Part shown: in pieces, positions 24,637 through 33,618 of the stretch
Layout: each line of letters begins with the position of its first letter
Position numbering within the stretch: position 1 is the first letter of the stretch
Assembly (NCBI GenBank): GCA_947500385.1
Contig: CANMSA010000011.1
Coordinates: 1 to 64,000 of the forward strand
Origin: an uncultured Flavobacteriaceae bacterium
Lineage (GTDB): Bacteria > Bacteroidota > Bacteroidia > Flavobacteriales > Flavobacteriaceae
Length of the DNA: 64,000 bases
Direction: 5' to 3'
Notes under the pieces: model-generated
Told to the model about the DNA's origin: nothing
The model's database searches: none
What the model saw: the letters and a program-made list of their open reading frames with translations, nothing else
Program-made: the position numbers and the translations under genes

Positions 24637-26985
24637 TTAATTATTATTTTCAACAAATTCGCTCAATGCGAGTGCCATGTTCCCTGTTTCCTTATAGGAG
24701 GCATATATATGTTTGTTCTCATCGGCATTGGAAGAGTAACAGGCATAGCGCTCGGGAGAAACACTTACTTTATATACATTTGAAATGTTCCCCACCTTAA
24801 TATATACCTCCCGTTTATCGGTCGAGAATAGTTTTTCCAAATCGCTCTCACTCAATGAAAGGAACTTGGCAAACTTATCTTTGGAAGCCATCTTCTTTTT
24901 ATGGGAAAGCATGATCATGGTATCGGTATTGTTGATCATGGCCGGGCCTGCCGCCGTATCGAGAATGTCTTCGACATCTTGGGTGGCAATCGCTACCTCT
25001 CCATAGAATTTACGTACCGTTTTATACAGGTACTTGATAAAGTCTGCCATGTCGCCGCTTGAAATCGGTTTCCAGCACTCATCGATGAAGATCGATTTCT
25101 TCACACTGGGTGCCTGCCGTATTTTGCCCATCACCACATCAATACAAAGCATGGTCACCAATGGGAACAATACCGGGTGATCCTTGATATTATCCATCTC
25201 GAAGACGATAAAACGCTCGGTTAATAAGTTGATGGGTTCTTGTGAATTTAAAATCTCGGCATATTTACCGTCATGAAAATCCTGGATCGAAAGTTTAAAA
25301 CTCAACTTGTCAAAATACACCGCTTCTGCCTCCAGTACCGTGGTATCGCAAACGAAGAGAAAAAAGGTCGACATGCAAGGAAACACTTCGGGCTTTTCTT
25401 TGAGCATTTCGTAATAGGCATCGATGTACATGGCCAAAATTTGCTTTTCTTCCCGTTTGTAAGGGTCCTCGCCCTTCCATAAAAACATGATCAATGAGAT
25501 GATAAATACTTTCTTATCTACCGTAATCTCCTCCTCTCCCAAATAGAACGGATTAAACTGCAGGGGCTCCCCTACGTCGTAGGTGAAATATTGCCCTTTG
25601 CACAATTGGCATAATTTTTTGTACGAATTTCCAATATCGATCATTACAATATGATGTCCTTGTTCATAGTACTGACTGGCGATATGGTTGATCAGAAAAG
25701 ATTTTCCGGTTCCCGAAGGGCCAAAAATCAATCGGTTTCGGTTTACGATGAGGCCGCGTTTTACGGGTTCGTCCCAGAGATCCAAACGAATCGGTGCGCC
25801 ATTTTTACGATCACAGAACAAAATACCATCCTTGTTACCTTCGTAATAGCTTTCAAAATTCATAAGCGTAGGAGACTGCTCGGACACGCCGATGAACCGA
25901 AAATTTTCGTCAATAAAAATGGCGGCGCCAGGGCAATTGCTCAAATACAGGTTTTCCAACGCAAACTTTATTTGATAGGCCGTGATGCCCATGCTCCTAA
26001 ATACATTCTTGAGTTCTGTCCTATTTTTCTCCAAACCAGCAGGCGTATCGTTCCAAATAAGGATGCTATAGTGTTGTTTGATAAATTTCAACTCTTTCTC
26101 AAGTACGTCTTCGATAAGATCGTTGATATGGCCATAGGTAAGCTTATTTTCATTGGAGATCACCGCCAAACTTTTAAACTTGTTCATCGTACTTTTTAAT
26201 TGCCCGAACAGTTTTTCAGATTTCTCGATATAAATGACTTGGTTATAAATATGGTTACAATCCAAACCAACCGTAATGGGTTGAATAAAGGGAATCTGAA
26301 AATCGGTCTTCGGGGTTGAAAAATCAGAATGTTTTGTGGTGGTATTGATCGTAATGGGCAACTGTTCGTTGGACGCGATCGCAAAGATTTCGGCATGTTT
26401 GCCCCCCACCTGTAGCTTTTTGTCCAGAAAAATATCCTTCATGATCGTATCGCCCTCTTGCGACAAGGAAAAATAAACCCCCAATAGGTCTATCATTTCG
26501 TCATTTTTGAGCCGCTTTACTTCGAAATAGTCTTCCTTGGTCAAAAAGGAAAAGCTCGCTGTCATATGCTTTAAAAAGTCCTCGATATCTTCGATATAAC
26601 TCTGATATAGCTTCGGGTTTGCCTGAAGCGAGACCTTACTCTGTGAATCCCTTGTAATAATGAGATAGCATTCGTGCTTTAACGTAGGCTTTTCATAATA
26701 AAACTGATTATCGCTTCGCGATAGGATCGTATCGGCATCGGCAAGCGCCCCTTTCAATTTGTCTACAAAGAAATAGTCTTGCTTTTGTACGATCGTATTC
26801 TCGGGAAAAGAGCGTATGAATTTGTCAAAAATGACATTGATATGATCAATTGATTGTGCATCTAATGAATATATCTGCGGCAAGCTAAGTTTATATACCA
26901 CGCTCACATCCCCTTTCTTGGAAATCAGTAAATCGTTCTCAACTGCATATATGGGCAGTACGTTTTCTATGGAAGTACTTTTCAT
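24637..26985 (-). CDS. traG: VirB4-type T4SS ATPase (TraG of Bacteroides elements)
   Basis: A 782-aa conjugation-type ATPase of the VirB4/CagE/TrbE family. The N-terminal half (about 1-350) is the VirB4 accessory domain. The C-terminal RecA-like domain carries Walker A FGPSGTGKS (about residue 425) and Walker B KSIFIDECW (about 632), followed by the ATQDVEDILD motif of the family. It powers substrate transfer and pilus assembly at the inner membrane. I choose the ATG at 26985, immediately after the VirB10 stop. A frame extension of 30 codons upstream would overlap that gene and encodes an unlikely Arg/Ser-rich leader. Confidence 0.92.
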   Translation of the reverse strand: MKSTSIENVLPIYAVENDLLISKKGDVSVVYKLSLPQIYSLDAQSIDHINVIFDKFIRSFPENTIVQKQDYFFVDKLKGALADADTILSRSDNQFYYEKPTLKHECYLIITRDSQSKVSLQANPKLYQSYIEDIEDFLKHMTASFSFLTKEDYFEVKRLKNDEMIDLLGVYFSLSQEGDTIMKDIFLDKKLQVGGKHAEIFAIASNEQLPITINTTTKHSDFSTPKTDFQIPFIQPITVGLDCNHIYNQVIYIEKSEKLFGQLKSTMNKFKSLAVISNENKLTYGHINDLIEDVLEKELKFIKQHYSILIWNDTPAGLEKNRTELKNVFRSMGITAYQIKFALENLYLSNCPGAAIFIDENFRFIGVSEQSPTLMNFESYYEGNKDGILFCDRKNGAPIRLDLWDEPVKRGLIVNRNRLIFGPSGTGKSFLINHIASQYYEQGHHIVMIDIGNSYKKLCQLCKGQYFTYDVGEPLQFNPFYLGEEEITVDKKVFIISLIMFLWKGEDPYKREEKQILAMYIDAYYEMLKEKPEVFPCMSTFFLFVCDTTVLEAEAVYFDKLSFKLSIQDFHDGKYAEILNSQEPINLLTERFIVFEMDNIKDHPVLFPLVTMLCIDVVMGKIRQAPSVKKSIFIDECWKPISSGDMADFIKYLYKTVRKFYGEVAIATQDVEDILDTAAGPAMINNTDTMIMLSHKKKMASKDKFAKFLSLSESDLEKLFSTDKREVYIKVGNISNVYKVSVSPERYACYSSNADENKHIYASYKETGNMALALSEFVENNN

Positions 26986-26986
26986 A

Positions 26987-28096
26987 TTATTTTTCTTTAG
27001 TCGTTGTTGCCGTATTGATCCAGAGGTTGTATTTCTTGGGCATAAAAACCTTTTTACGCTCCAATAGCTCTTCACTTACTTCTTTCAAAGACGATATGAT
27101 GGCCAAGTCCTTGGCCTCTCCCAAATCAATGTCGTTACCGCCGCCAAACGTACTGGCCTGTGTTCCCCTTTGCTTTACATAGTTCAAAACCTCTTTGGCC
27201 ACTTTTGAAGGAATCTTTGGCCATTCATTGACCCCAAGGTGTACGCCTTCACGGCCATCAAAGTCGTATATTGAAAGGGAAACCGGTTTCATTTTATCGC
27301 CGTCCCTGTAACTTTCTATATCGATTTGAAGCCGATCCTGCCCAGTAAACGCCACCTTGCCATATAGCACGGCTCCATTGGGAATATATAAAGCGGGGTC
27401 TTGTGTTTGAAAAGCCTTTTTTAGTCGTACCGCAACCGTGCTACCTTGGATCAAGACTCCCTGATCTACGGTTTCGCAGGGTGTTAGGTTGATCATAGCA
27501 TCTTTGGTAGCGGTCTTCCCGGCAGCTCCTTGAAAAAAACTACCAGAATTCTCACTTTTGGTACGTATGTCTTTTAACGTGAGTTCTTTTTTAGGCGCTG
27601 GGGCGGCCTTCTTTTTTACCGGGGCACTAGCTGTGTTCCTTGTTCTTGTTGCCCGTCCTTCTGAACGGGATCTGGACGCCTCTTGGGCCATCATTTGCTC
27701 TTGCATTTGCATCAAGGCCAGCAATTCCGGATCTATCTGTTGCATGGACTGGGCCCGGTCTTCCTTTAAAAGACCATTGGCCAAATCTTTGGCATTCGTA
27801 GATCGGTTTCCGCCTCTCTTGAAAGGATTGAAATTTTGGATATCGTCAAAACCAGACTTCTTCTTCTTTTGCAGGTCAATAATACTGGTGGTATCGCCTA
27901 CTTGCTTTATTTCGGAATCGTAACTCTTCATCTTGGAAACCCCTTTGATTTCTTTCTCATTTACATCAGGGGTACTCACGTCGAACCGTTTTTCTTCCTC
28001 GGTCGACCCGAACAATAGTGACTTGCAAAAAAAGACGATCACTATTACAAAAACCCCAAAAACTGCGGATGCTACTATTTTCTTCTTTTTGTCCAT
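26987..28096 (-). CDS. traM: TraM-like (VirB10-type) T4SS protein
   Basis: A 369-aa inner-membrane-anchored protein. A basic N-terminus (DKKKK) leads to one membrane helix (about 8-30). A long disordered, Gln/Met/Ala- and Lys/Pro-rich linker (about 35-185) contains EALL-type helices (PELLALMQMQEQMMAQE). A C-terminal VirB10-like beta domain (about 200-345: VDQGVLIQGSTVAVRL, IPNGAVLYGKV) follows. VirB10 spans the envelope and gates the channel. It lies 19 bp from the M23 peptidase gene and abuts the VirB4 gene. Confidence 0.88.
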   Translation of the reverse strand: MDKKKKIVASAVFGVFVIVIVFFCKSLLFGSTEEEKRFDVSTPDVNEKEIKGVSKMKSYDSEIKQVGDTTSIIDLQKKKKSGFDDIQNFNPFKRGGNRSTNAKDLANGLLKEDRAQSMQQIDPELLALMQMQEQMMAQEASRSRSEGRATRTRNTASAPVKKKAAPAPKKELTLKDIRTKSENSGSFFQGAAGKTATKDAMINLTPCETVDQGVLIQGSTVAVRLKKAFQTQDPALYIPNGAVLYGKVAFTGQDRLQIDIESYRDGDKMKPVSLSIYDFDGREGVHLGVNEWPKIPSKVAKEVLNYVKQRGTQASTFGGGNDIDLGEAKDLAIISSLKEVSEELLERKKVFMPKKYNLWINTATTTKEK

Positions 28097-28115
28097 TTTC
28101 TTTCGTATTCAATTA

Positions 28116-28679
28116 TTATTTTGTGCTCCCCGTTTGCTTGTTGTTTTCAGCAAGCATCTTGGCCCAATAGGCTAGGGGATTTATTTTTTTGGATTTCACC
28201 CAAATTTCATAGTGCAAATGAGGGCCGGTCGTTTGTCCTGTATCTCCCACAAAACCAATGACCTCACCTGCTTTGACCAATTGTGCGCGGCGCACTTCAC
28301 TTTTCGATAAATGCCCGTACAAGGTCTTGACCCCGTTGAAATGAAGTAGTATTACCCTATTTCCGTAACCAGAATCCCAATCACTCTTGAGCACCAACCC
28401 AGCGGCCGAGGCATATACCGGTTTTCCCATTTTGGCTACCAGATCAAGCCCTTGATGTTTTTTCATCTTATGTTGTACAGGGTGATACCTGTCGCCATAA
28501 GCGGAAGACATTTTCACAAAGTCTTTTTTGGCCAAAGGGAAGTACACCGGTAAGCCGGTATTGCTAGTTCGTGCAAACCTTGTCTGCTTGTTTTGGGCAA
28601 CGAGGCTACACCCGCAGAGCAAGACCAACCATATGATACTATATTGAACGTTACTTCCCATCGGTGCCTGTTTTTTCAT
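28116..28679 (-). CDS. M23 (LytM) peptidase of the T4SS locus
   Basis: A 187-aa exported murein peptidase with complete zinc-site motifs: HQGLD (His75, Asp79), YGH (His123) and HLHYE (His154, His156). The signal peptide (about 10-29) contains CGC, so it could be a lipoprotein. It probably opens peptidoglycan for assembly of the T4SS envelope complex, the role played by the VirB1 transglycosylase in proteobacterial systems. The start overlaps the end of the coupling-protein gene by 29 bp. Confidence 0.88.
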   Translation of the reverse strand: MKKQAPMGSNVQYSIIWLVLLCGCSLVAQNKQTRFARTSNTGLPVYFPLAKKDFVKMSSAYGDRYHPVQHKMKKHQGLDLVAKMGKPVYASAAGLVLKSDWDSGYGNRVILLHFNGVKTLYGHLSKSEVRRAQLVKAGEVIGFVGDTGQTTGPHLHYEIWVKSKKINPLAYWAKMLAENNKQTGSTK

Positions 28680-30687
28680 TGGTCGTTGTCACATTTTCTT
28701 TGGTCGACGCCCCAGCTTCGGCTGTAGCCAACTTTTGATCTACCGGCGCTGCCCCATCTTTTTTGGCTGCCTCGGCCTTTTTGGCTATGGCATCGAGCTC
28801 AAAGGCCAACAGAATATCTATCTCGTCTACGATACGTTTGAAATTACCGTCTACCAACCCTACCAATTCAGACTCCTCGATGACCGTAGGCATCGGCGAC
28901 TTGACTTGGTCGGTGCGTTTGTCGACCTTTATTTTTCCCCTAAATATTTTTCGTTCTATCTCTTCCCCAAAATTGTCCGCGACGATTCCAACAAATTCTC
29001 CCTGGGAAAGTTGGGATATGGTCGAAACCGGAATCGCAAAGTCCAAACTTTCGTTTATGGTATACGAAGTACTGCTGGTATCTACCGATACGTTCTTCAG
29101 TTTTTGCTTTTTCTTTCCGAAAATTTCCTGCAATTTGGTCGCCGTTCCGCTGCGTACAGAACCGCTAAAGATGTTCCCGACGATATTGAAGATCGTTTCG
29201 GCGATCTTATCCCCGTAGTCCCGTTTTAACTGCTCCAGGTCTTGCATCCCTATAGTGGTGGAAATCTTATTGGACCTTGCCGTTGCGATCAAATTATCCA
29301 AGCCCATAAAGTACATGGTGGGCAGCTCATCTATGATTACCGAACAAGGTTGCTTTCCTTGCTTGTTGATTTCTTTTAGTATCTGGGTGGAAATGAGGCC
29401 CAAGGCCGGAGAATTGGTCGTCTGCGTCGTTGGTGAATTTGCCAATATAAAAATAGTGGGCGCTTCAGGGTCGTTGATCGCCAATGAAACGTTCATTTCC
29501 GGATAAACGTTGTTCCCCATTACCCAAAACAGTTCCTTGGTAGCCAATTGGGATAGCGGTATACGGGCAGAGGCTGTTTGTCCTGCCAACTGCTCAAAGG
29601 CTTCTTTCGCCAATGCGTCCGCAAAGGGCGTCATAAAAAACTTCAGCTCGGGGTAGTTTTGAAACACTTTGAATACGTTTTCGTCCGGGCAGGATGCCAG
29701 AGAAATTGCATGTGGTAGCGTACAATACTTCCCGTTCTCATAAATCTTAAGGAAGTAAATGCAGCATGCGAAATAGGAAATGGCCGATTGGGCAAAAAAG
29801 TCTTTTTTCGTAATCCATTCCTTGTTCAAATTAAAAAGTACCGTTTGCGATGCCTCGATGGCGTCGGCCGCCTTGCGAATTAAATTGGGGCTTATGGGAT
29901 TTACGAAATTAGACTGTTCCAAATCGTCCAAGGAGACTACCGTAAATTTGGGGGTAATGTCATAGGCCTCCTTGTAGTACTCGAAAAATGCCAACGTCTC
30001 TTTCGCCAAGGAGGGATACTTGAAATCATACACCATCATGGTGAATTGTTTCTGGATATGCTGGCGTATGTATTCCTCGATCACCGAATACGACTTACCA
30101 GAACCCGGGGTTCCAAGTACCATGGTCGCCCTAAACGGGTTCACCACGTTTACCGTACCATTGTCGGTTTTGAAGTTTACCGAATACGGATTCGTCTTTA
30201 CACCTTTCTCTTGTTTAAAAATCTGGTTCTTATCGTTAAACTCATCTTCGCTTCCGAAGTATTTAAAATGCCTTCGCACTCGAATAAAACTTCCAATAAA
30301 GCCCGAAAAAGAAAGAAACGACAACACCCCATTTACAAATAAATGCGCATGTAAAACCGGGATAATAATAAAGACGAGTAAGCAAACAAAGGTGATGATG
30401 ATGAATATGTTCTGTTTGTCATCTTCTTCCGGTTTCTTTTTCACCTTAAATCCTAAACAGGCAAATGCGATGATCAACATACATGAAAGTCTTAGCAAGA
30501 CGGGAAATTCCCGTATGTCAACATAGTTTATAATAAAGGAGACAAAATTGTTTATGCCTTCATGCACCAGCCCCTTCTCCGCAAAAAAATCATAATACGA
30601 CACATAGGTCTCTGAAAGCATCATCCCGAAGCAAATGATAAACGCCAGTATAAGCAATCCGTCTATTGATAGTTTCTCGTCTTTCAT
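28651..30687 (-). CDS. VirD4-type coupling ATPase (T4CP)
   Basis: A 678-aa type IV coupling protein. Membrane helices occupy the N-terminal ~130 residues (four hydrophobic segments). The nucleotide-binding domain has Walker A LGTPGSGKS (about residue 190) and Walker B VIIDELPT (about 449), followed by the TraG/VirD4 pattern ATARSNKISTTIGMQDLEQLKRDYG. The C-terminal ~120 residues are a charged Lys/Glu/Ala tail. T4CPs choose substrates and hand them to the channel. Its presence without a relaxase suggests protein substrates. It is the first gene of the T4SS unit, about 100 bp downstream of the predicted promoter. Confidence 0.92.
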   Translation of the reverse strand: MKDEKLSIDGLLILAFIICFGMMLSETYVSYYDFFAEKGLVHEGINNFVSFIINYVDIREFPVLLRLSCMLIIAFACLGFKVKKKPEEDDKQNIFIIITFVCLLVFIIIPVLHAHLFVNGVLSFLSFSGFIGSFIRVRRHFKYFGSEDEFNDKNQIFKQEKGVKTNPYSVNFKTDNGTVNVVNPFRATMVLGTPGSGKSYSVIEEYIRQHIQKQFTMMVYDFKYPSLAKETLAFFEYYKEAYDITPKFTVVSLDDLEQSNFVNPISPNLIRKAADAIEASQTVLFNLNKEWITKKDFFAQSAISYFACCIYFLKIYENGKYCTLPHAISLASCPDENVFKVFQNYPELKFFMTPFADALAKEAFEQLAGQTASARIPLSQLATKELFWVMGNNVYPEMNVSLAINDPEAPTIFILANSPTTQTTNSPALGLISTQILKEINKQGKQPCSVIIDELPTMYFMGLDNLIATARSNKISTTIGMQDLEQLKRDYGDKIAETIFNIVGNIFSGSVRSGTATKLQEIFGKKKQKLKNVSVDTSSTSYTINESLDFAIPVSTISQLSQGEFVGIVADNFGEEIERKIFRGKIKVDKRTDQVKSPMPTVIEESELVGLVDGNFKRIVDEIDILLAFELDAIAKKAEAAKKDGAAPVDQKLATAEAGASTKENVTTTNEKTGTDGK

Positions 30688-30791
30688 GTATTAATTTTTT
30701 AGCTCGCAACTCTTTTTTCGGTACCGCAGTTAAGCGGTTGATCTTGAGATGCTCTCACATTAAAAACTGTCTTTTATCTTTTAATGATGGT

Positions 30792-30881
30792 TAAATGTAC
30801 AAGCGAATAATGCAAAAAAGAGGGGCTTAGTAATAAGTGGTATCAATGTGATGCACATCTGGAAAAATAGCCGAATAAGTG
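30792..30881 (-). promoter_or_regulatory. Promoter A of the T4SS operon: double AATAAGTG box plus -7
   Basis: On the plus strand AATAAGTG occurs at 30832-30839 and again at 30874-30881, 42 bp apart (four helical turns). TAAATGTA at 30792-30799 reads TACATTTA on the minus strand, close to the -7 consensus TAnnTTTG. It lies exactly 33 bp from the nearer box. No TTTG is found at the -33 position, which fits activator dependence. The same layout recurs at three other sites. The rest of the 467-bp gap (30688-31154) holds no gene that I can support. Confidence 0.7.
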
Positions 30882-31154
30882 AATTTACGGCCCCGACCAC
30901 AGCGTGCCTTAGTCCCAAAACCCCTTATAAAAACAGGGTTTCCAAACAATGATCACATTTTAAGCAATACGCCGGGGAGTTCTTAAAATCATCTTGAACG
31001 CCTTGAAAGGGCTTCTTGATAGGGTAAAGGGTGTGAAAATGAATTTGTAATACGCTCAGTAGTGATTCCCTATAAGGAGAGCGCCTAAATCCCTAAAAGC
31101 ATCTATCGCACTTACCGTACTATCGTAGCGATCATTGATGAGACCGTAAATAAA

Positions 31155-32252
31155 TTAGGGCTGCGGTTCTAGGGCTTTTTGCCTCATTCTAATCGCCATT
31201 TTGTCCTTGTAACGTATTAAAGGTTCCTCTATAAATCTATACGAAGCGGCCGCCAACACGAAAGTGAGCAGTAAAGGGGTTATTAGGCTCGTACATGCTA
31301 TTGGTGCCCCATCTAATTGGTTATTTGAAATTTCCCACGCAAAAAATATCGGGAAATGATAGAGGTACAGACCATAGCTTATTTTACCAAGATAGCCAAT
31401 GTACTTATTGCTAAATAAACTGTTGAACCCGTTGTTCCTATTCTCTTGAATTAAAACTAGGAGGAATAACATCGTGGAACAAACAGAGAAAACCAGCAGT
31501 CGGGTAGCCGGTAACGGAGCAAATTTCATGAACATTCCTATTTGTGTCAGAACAACCAACAAAATTGTAACAGCATTCAGAAGCAGTAGCCAACGCGTTG
31601 CCACCTGTTTGGGTAACGCCATGAGTCTTTTCTCATAAAAAGCCAGCGTAGATCCCATGCACAGGCTGAGTATTCTAAATTCGGTTCCCATGTATACCAG
31701 TCTCATGGAAATATCCTCATCAAATATCTCATAGACTAAAAAAAGCGACAATAATACGATGAGCCCAACGATTAGATAACAATACTTGCGTATGGTTTCT
31801 GAGTGAAAAAAATATACGATCAGTGGCCAAATTAGATAGTAGTGCTCTTCGACCGACAATGACCAAGTATGCTCCAAGGGATGAGGGGAGTTTTCAAAAG
31901 TAAAATAATAATTTGCAGCATATATCGATAGGTAGCCCATTCCTTCCCAGGAAAACAACAAACCACAAACCGCGATGGACAAAAAATAAATGGGGAAAAT
32001 TCGAAGGGCCCTTTTTAGGTAAAACAATTTAAAGGAAAAGGTACCTGCTGTTTTTTCCCGAATCAAAATACGGGTAATCAGGAAACCACTTAACACAAAA
32101 AACAGGTCTACCCCTAAATAACCAAAATTAAACCCTTGCACAAAGGTATAAATGGATCGCCCCAATTCGGTATTGGAGACTTGCGTCATATGCGACAAAA
32201 TCACTAAAATCGCCGCATAACCCCTTAGCCCATTTAGTACATTTATTCTCAT
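31155..32252 (-). CDS. Acyltransferase-3 family membrane protein (OafA/YrhL type)
   Basis: A 365-aa polytopic protein with about ten hydrophobic segments. Family signatures are NGLRGYAAILVILSHM (catalytic His about residue 21), FNFGYLGVDLFFVLSGFLITR and TWSLSVEEHYYLIWP. Such enzymes O-acylate lipopolysaccharide, polysaccharide or peptidoglycan precursors from the inner membrane. It lacks a C-terminal SGNH domain. It lies downstream of promoter D (32639-32686) across a long leader, and may therefore belong to the T4SS regulon. Confidence 0.85.
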   Translation of the reverse strand: MRINVLNGLRGYAAILVILSHMTQVSNTELGRSIYTFVQGFNFGYLGVDLFFVLSGFLITRILIREKTAGTFSFKLFYLKRALRIFPIYFLSIAVCGLLFSWEGMGYLSIYAANYYFTFENSPHPLEHTWSLSVEEHYYLIWPLIVYFFHSETIRKYCYLIVGLIVLLSLFLVYEIFDEDISMRLVYMGTEFRILSLCMGSTLAFYEKRLMALPKQVATRWLLLLNAVTILLVVLTQIGMFMKFAPLPATRLLVFSVCSTMLFLLVLIQENRNNGFNSLFSNKYIGYLGKISYGLYLYHFPIFFAWEISNNQLDGAPIACTSLITPLLLTFVLAAASYRFIEEPLIRYKDKMAIRMRQKALEPQP

Positions 32253-32938
32253 TTTTTAGTTCGGATTTGTTGGTTGTATGTGAAAAAAGGAGCCTGAAGG
32301 TCTGAAACAAAGCTTCCTTGTAACCTGCAAACGTTTTTCATGAATTTGAGTTGCCTTTTCTTTTTTTGAAAGACTGGCCAACGGTAATCCCAAGACCTTG
32401 TATAAACATTCATTGTTTGATCTGGAAGCTTTCACCCGCTCAAAACATCCCGATAAAAGCGTGCATGCGATAGGGTACATAACTTCGCTAAGGATGTACA
32501 TTTTGAACCAAGTTTCTGGGGCATGCCCTTCCCTATTGGATGAAAATTTATCAAAAGACGCCTAATTCTCACCGGTTTTTGGTAGAACTGGCTAATCTTA
32601 ATACCGTTACAGCCTATCTCGTTGTACTTAAACTTGGTCAAAGCTACCGTATCTGTGGTGATACTGCCCCCGCAGTGTAATAAGTGGGCCCGTTTTACAC
32701 AAGAATCGGTAAAAACGACAAACAACCGCATCTTTGCTTCAAAAAACGATCATCGGGTACCTTCGGCATTCCCTAAGCCCCTGATGGGGGCACTTTGATG
32801 TCTTCAGATACTTGACCCCTGTGCTGTTTTTCATACCCGTCTTTAGAGGGGATTTTTGTGGTTTTTCAGTCGTAGACCCTCCCAAGTAGCGCCTTGTAAG
32901 TGGGGCCCTATCGCCACCATCAAATCACTTGACCAAGT
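32253..32938. other. Long leader / unassigned region
   Basis: Short open frames on the minus strand (32256-32501, 32432-32731) show no recognisable domain or signal and I do not call them. The region contains promoter D. It also has a GC-rich hairpin near 32777-32791 (GCCCC/GGGGC) and a lone TGTAAGTG box at 32895-32902 without a correctly spaced -7. A long regulated 5' leader of the acyltransferase gene is possible. Confidence 0.4.
32639..32686 (-). promoter_or_regulatory. Promoter D: AATAAGTG box plus perfect -7
   Basis: AATAAGTG at 32679-32686 is followed on the minus strand by TAGCTTTG (plus strand CAAAGCTA, 32639-32646), a perfect -7 element. The distance between box and -7 is 33 bp, as at sites A, B and C. 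At the expected second-box position (32721-32728) only five of eight bases match. Transcription would run toward the acyltransferase gene. Confidence 0.6.
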
Positions 32939-32939
32939 A

Positions 32940-33488
32940 CTATGCACATTTGTAAACGAATGCCGGCGGGATGTTTAAAAAAGTAAATTCCCTGGTGACT
33001 TTTTCAAAGGTGTTTTTTATCAATTTTTCATTATCTCGACTGTATTGATACTGAATAAAACGCCCCTGATCGGTTAAGTGTTCTTTCACCCTTTCCAGTA
33101 AACCCAGCGTTTCTTTCTTATCAAAGAGCGACATAGGCAAACTAGATACGACATAATCTACTTTGTAAATCGCGTGTTCTAAAAGAGCTTTTTGAAAATT
33201 GAACGCAGATTCATTTAAAATTTTCAAGGTCGGGAAATCATCGAATTTTTCCGCGCAATAGGTACAAAAGCGCTTGTTGATCTCAAAGGAAAGCAAGGTG
33301 GTCTCCTTTCCTACCCTCTTCAGAATTTCCTTTGTTATACAACCGTCTCCCATTCCAAACTCTAGCACCACTTTGGCTTTGTCAAGGGCCAAATCCTCGA
33401 GACATTTATGGATTAGGTATTTTGAACTAGGAATGATCGTTCCACTTTTGCTAATAGTATTAAGGTACTCTAAGGATGCGAAATTCAT
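32940..33488 (-). CDS. SAM-dependent methyltransferase (phospholipid/rRNA-dimethylase-like)
   Basis: A 182-aa class I methyltransferase. The SAM-binding motif VLEFGMGDGCITKEIL (about residues 40-55) is followed by an acidic strand LLSFEINKRF and the motif-IV region VDYVVSSLPMSLF. The arrangement matches small phospholipid N-methyltransferase (PmtA)-like and KsgA-like proteins; SSLPMS replaces the NPPY of rRNA adenine dimethylases and favours the former. It starts at MNFASLEY. It stands alone between two regulated minus-strand genes. Confidence 0.75.
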   Translation of the reverse strand: MNFASLEYLNTISKSGTIIPSSKYLIHKCLEDLALDKAKVVLEFGMGDGCITKEILKRVGKETTLLSFEINKRFCTYCAEKFDDFPTLKILNESAFNFQKALLEHAIYKVDYVVSSLPMSLFDKKETLGLLERVKEHLTDQGRFIQYQYSRDNEKLIKNTFEKVTREFTFLNIPPAFVYKCA

Positions 33489-33618
33489 GGTTTAATGTAT
33501 TTAATTCGTTGTGCCGTTTCACTAAAACCAATAGTCCTTTGGTTCCCGATCGTACCGGTGAGCGTTTTGTAAACAGGGGGCCAATGTCGTACAGGGGGTA
33601 CCACTAGCAATGCAGTAC

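Noticed and set aside
13148-30687. Prophage or integrative conjugative element
   Set aside because: No integrase, capsid, relaxase or att-like direct repeats were seen; only the T4SS genes remain.
32256-32731. Two overlapping minus-strand frames of 81 and 99 aa
   Set aside because: No recognisable domain, no signal or membrane pattern. They lie in the leader behind promoter D.
32895-32902. Sixth TGTAAGTG box
   Set aside because: No -7 at the conserved distance and no second box.
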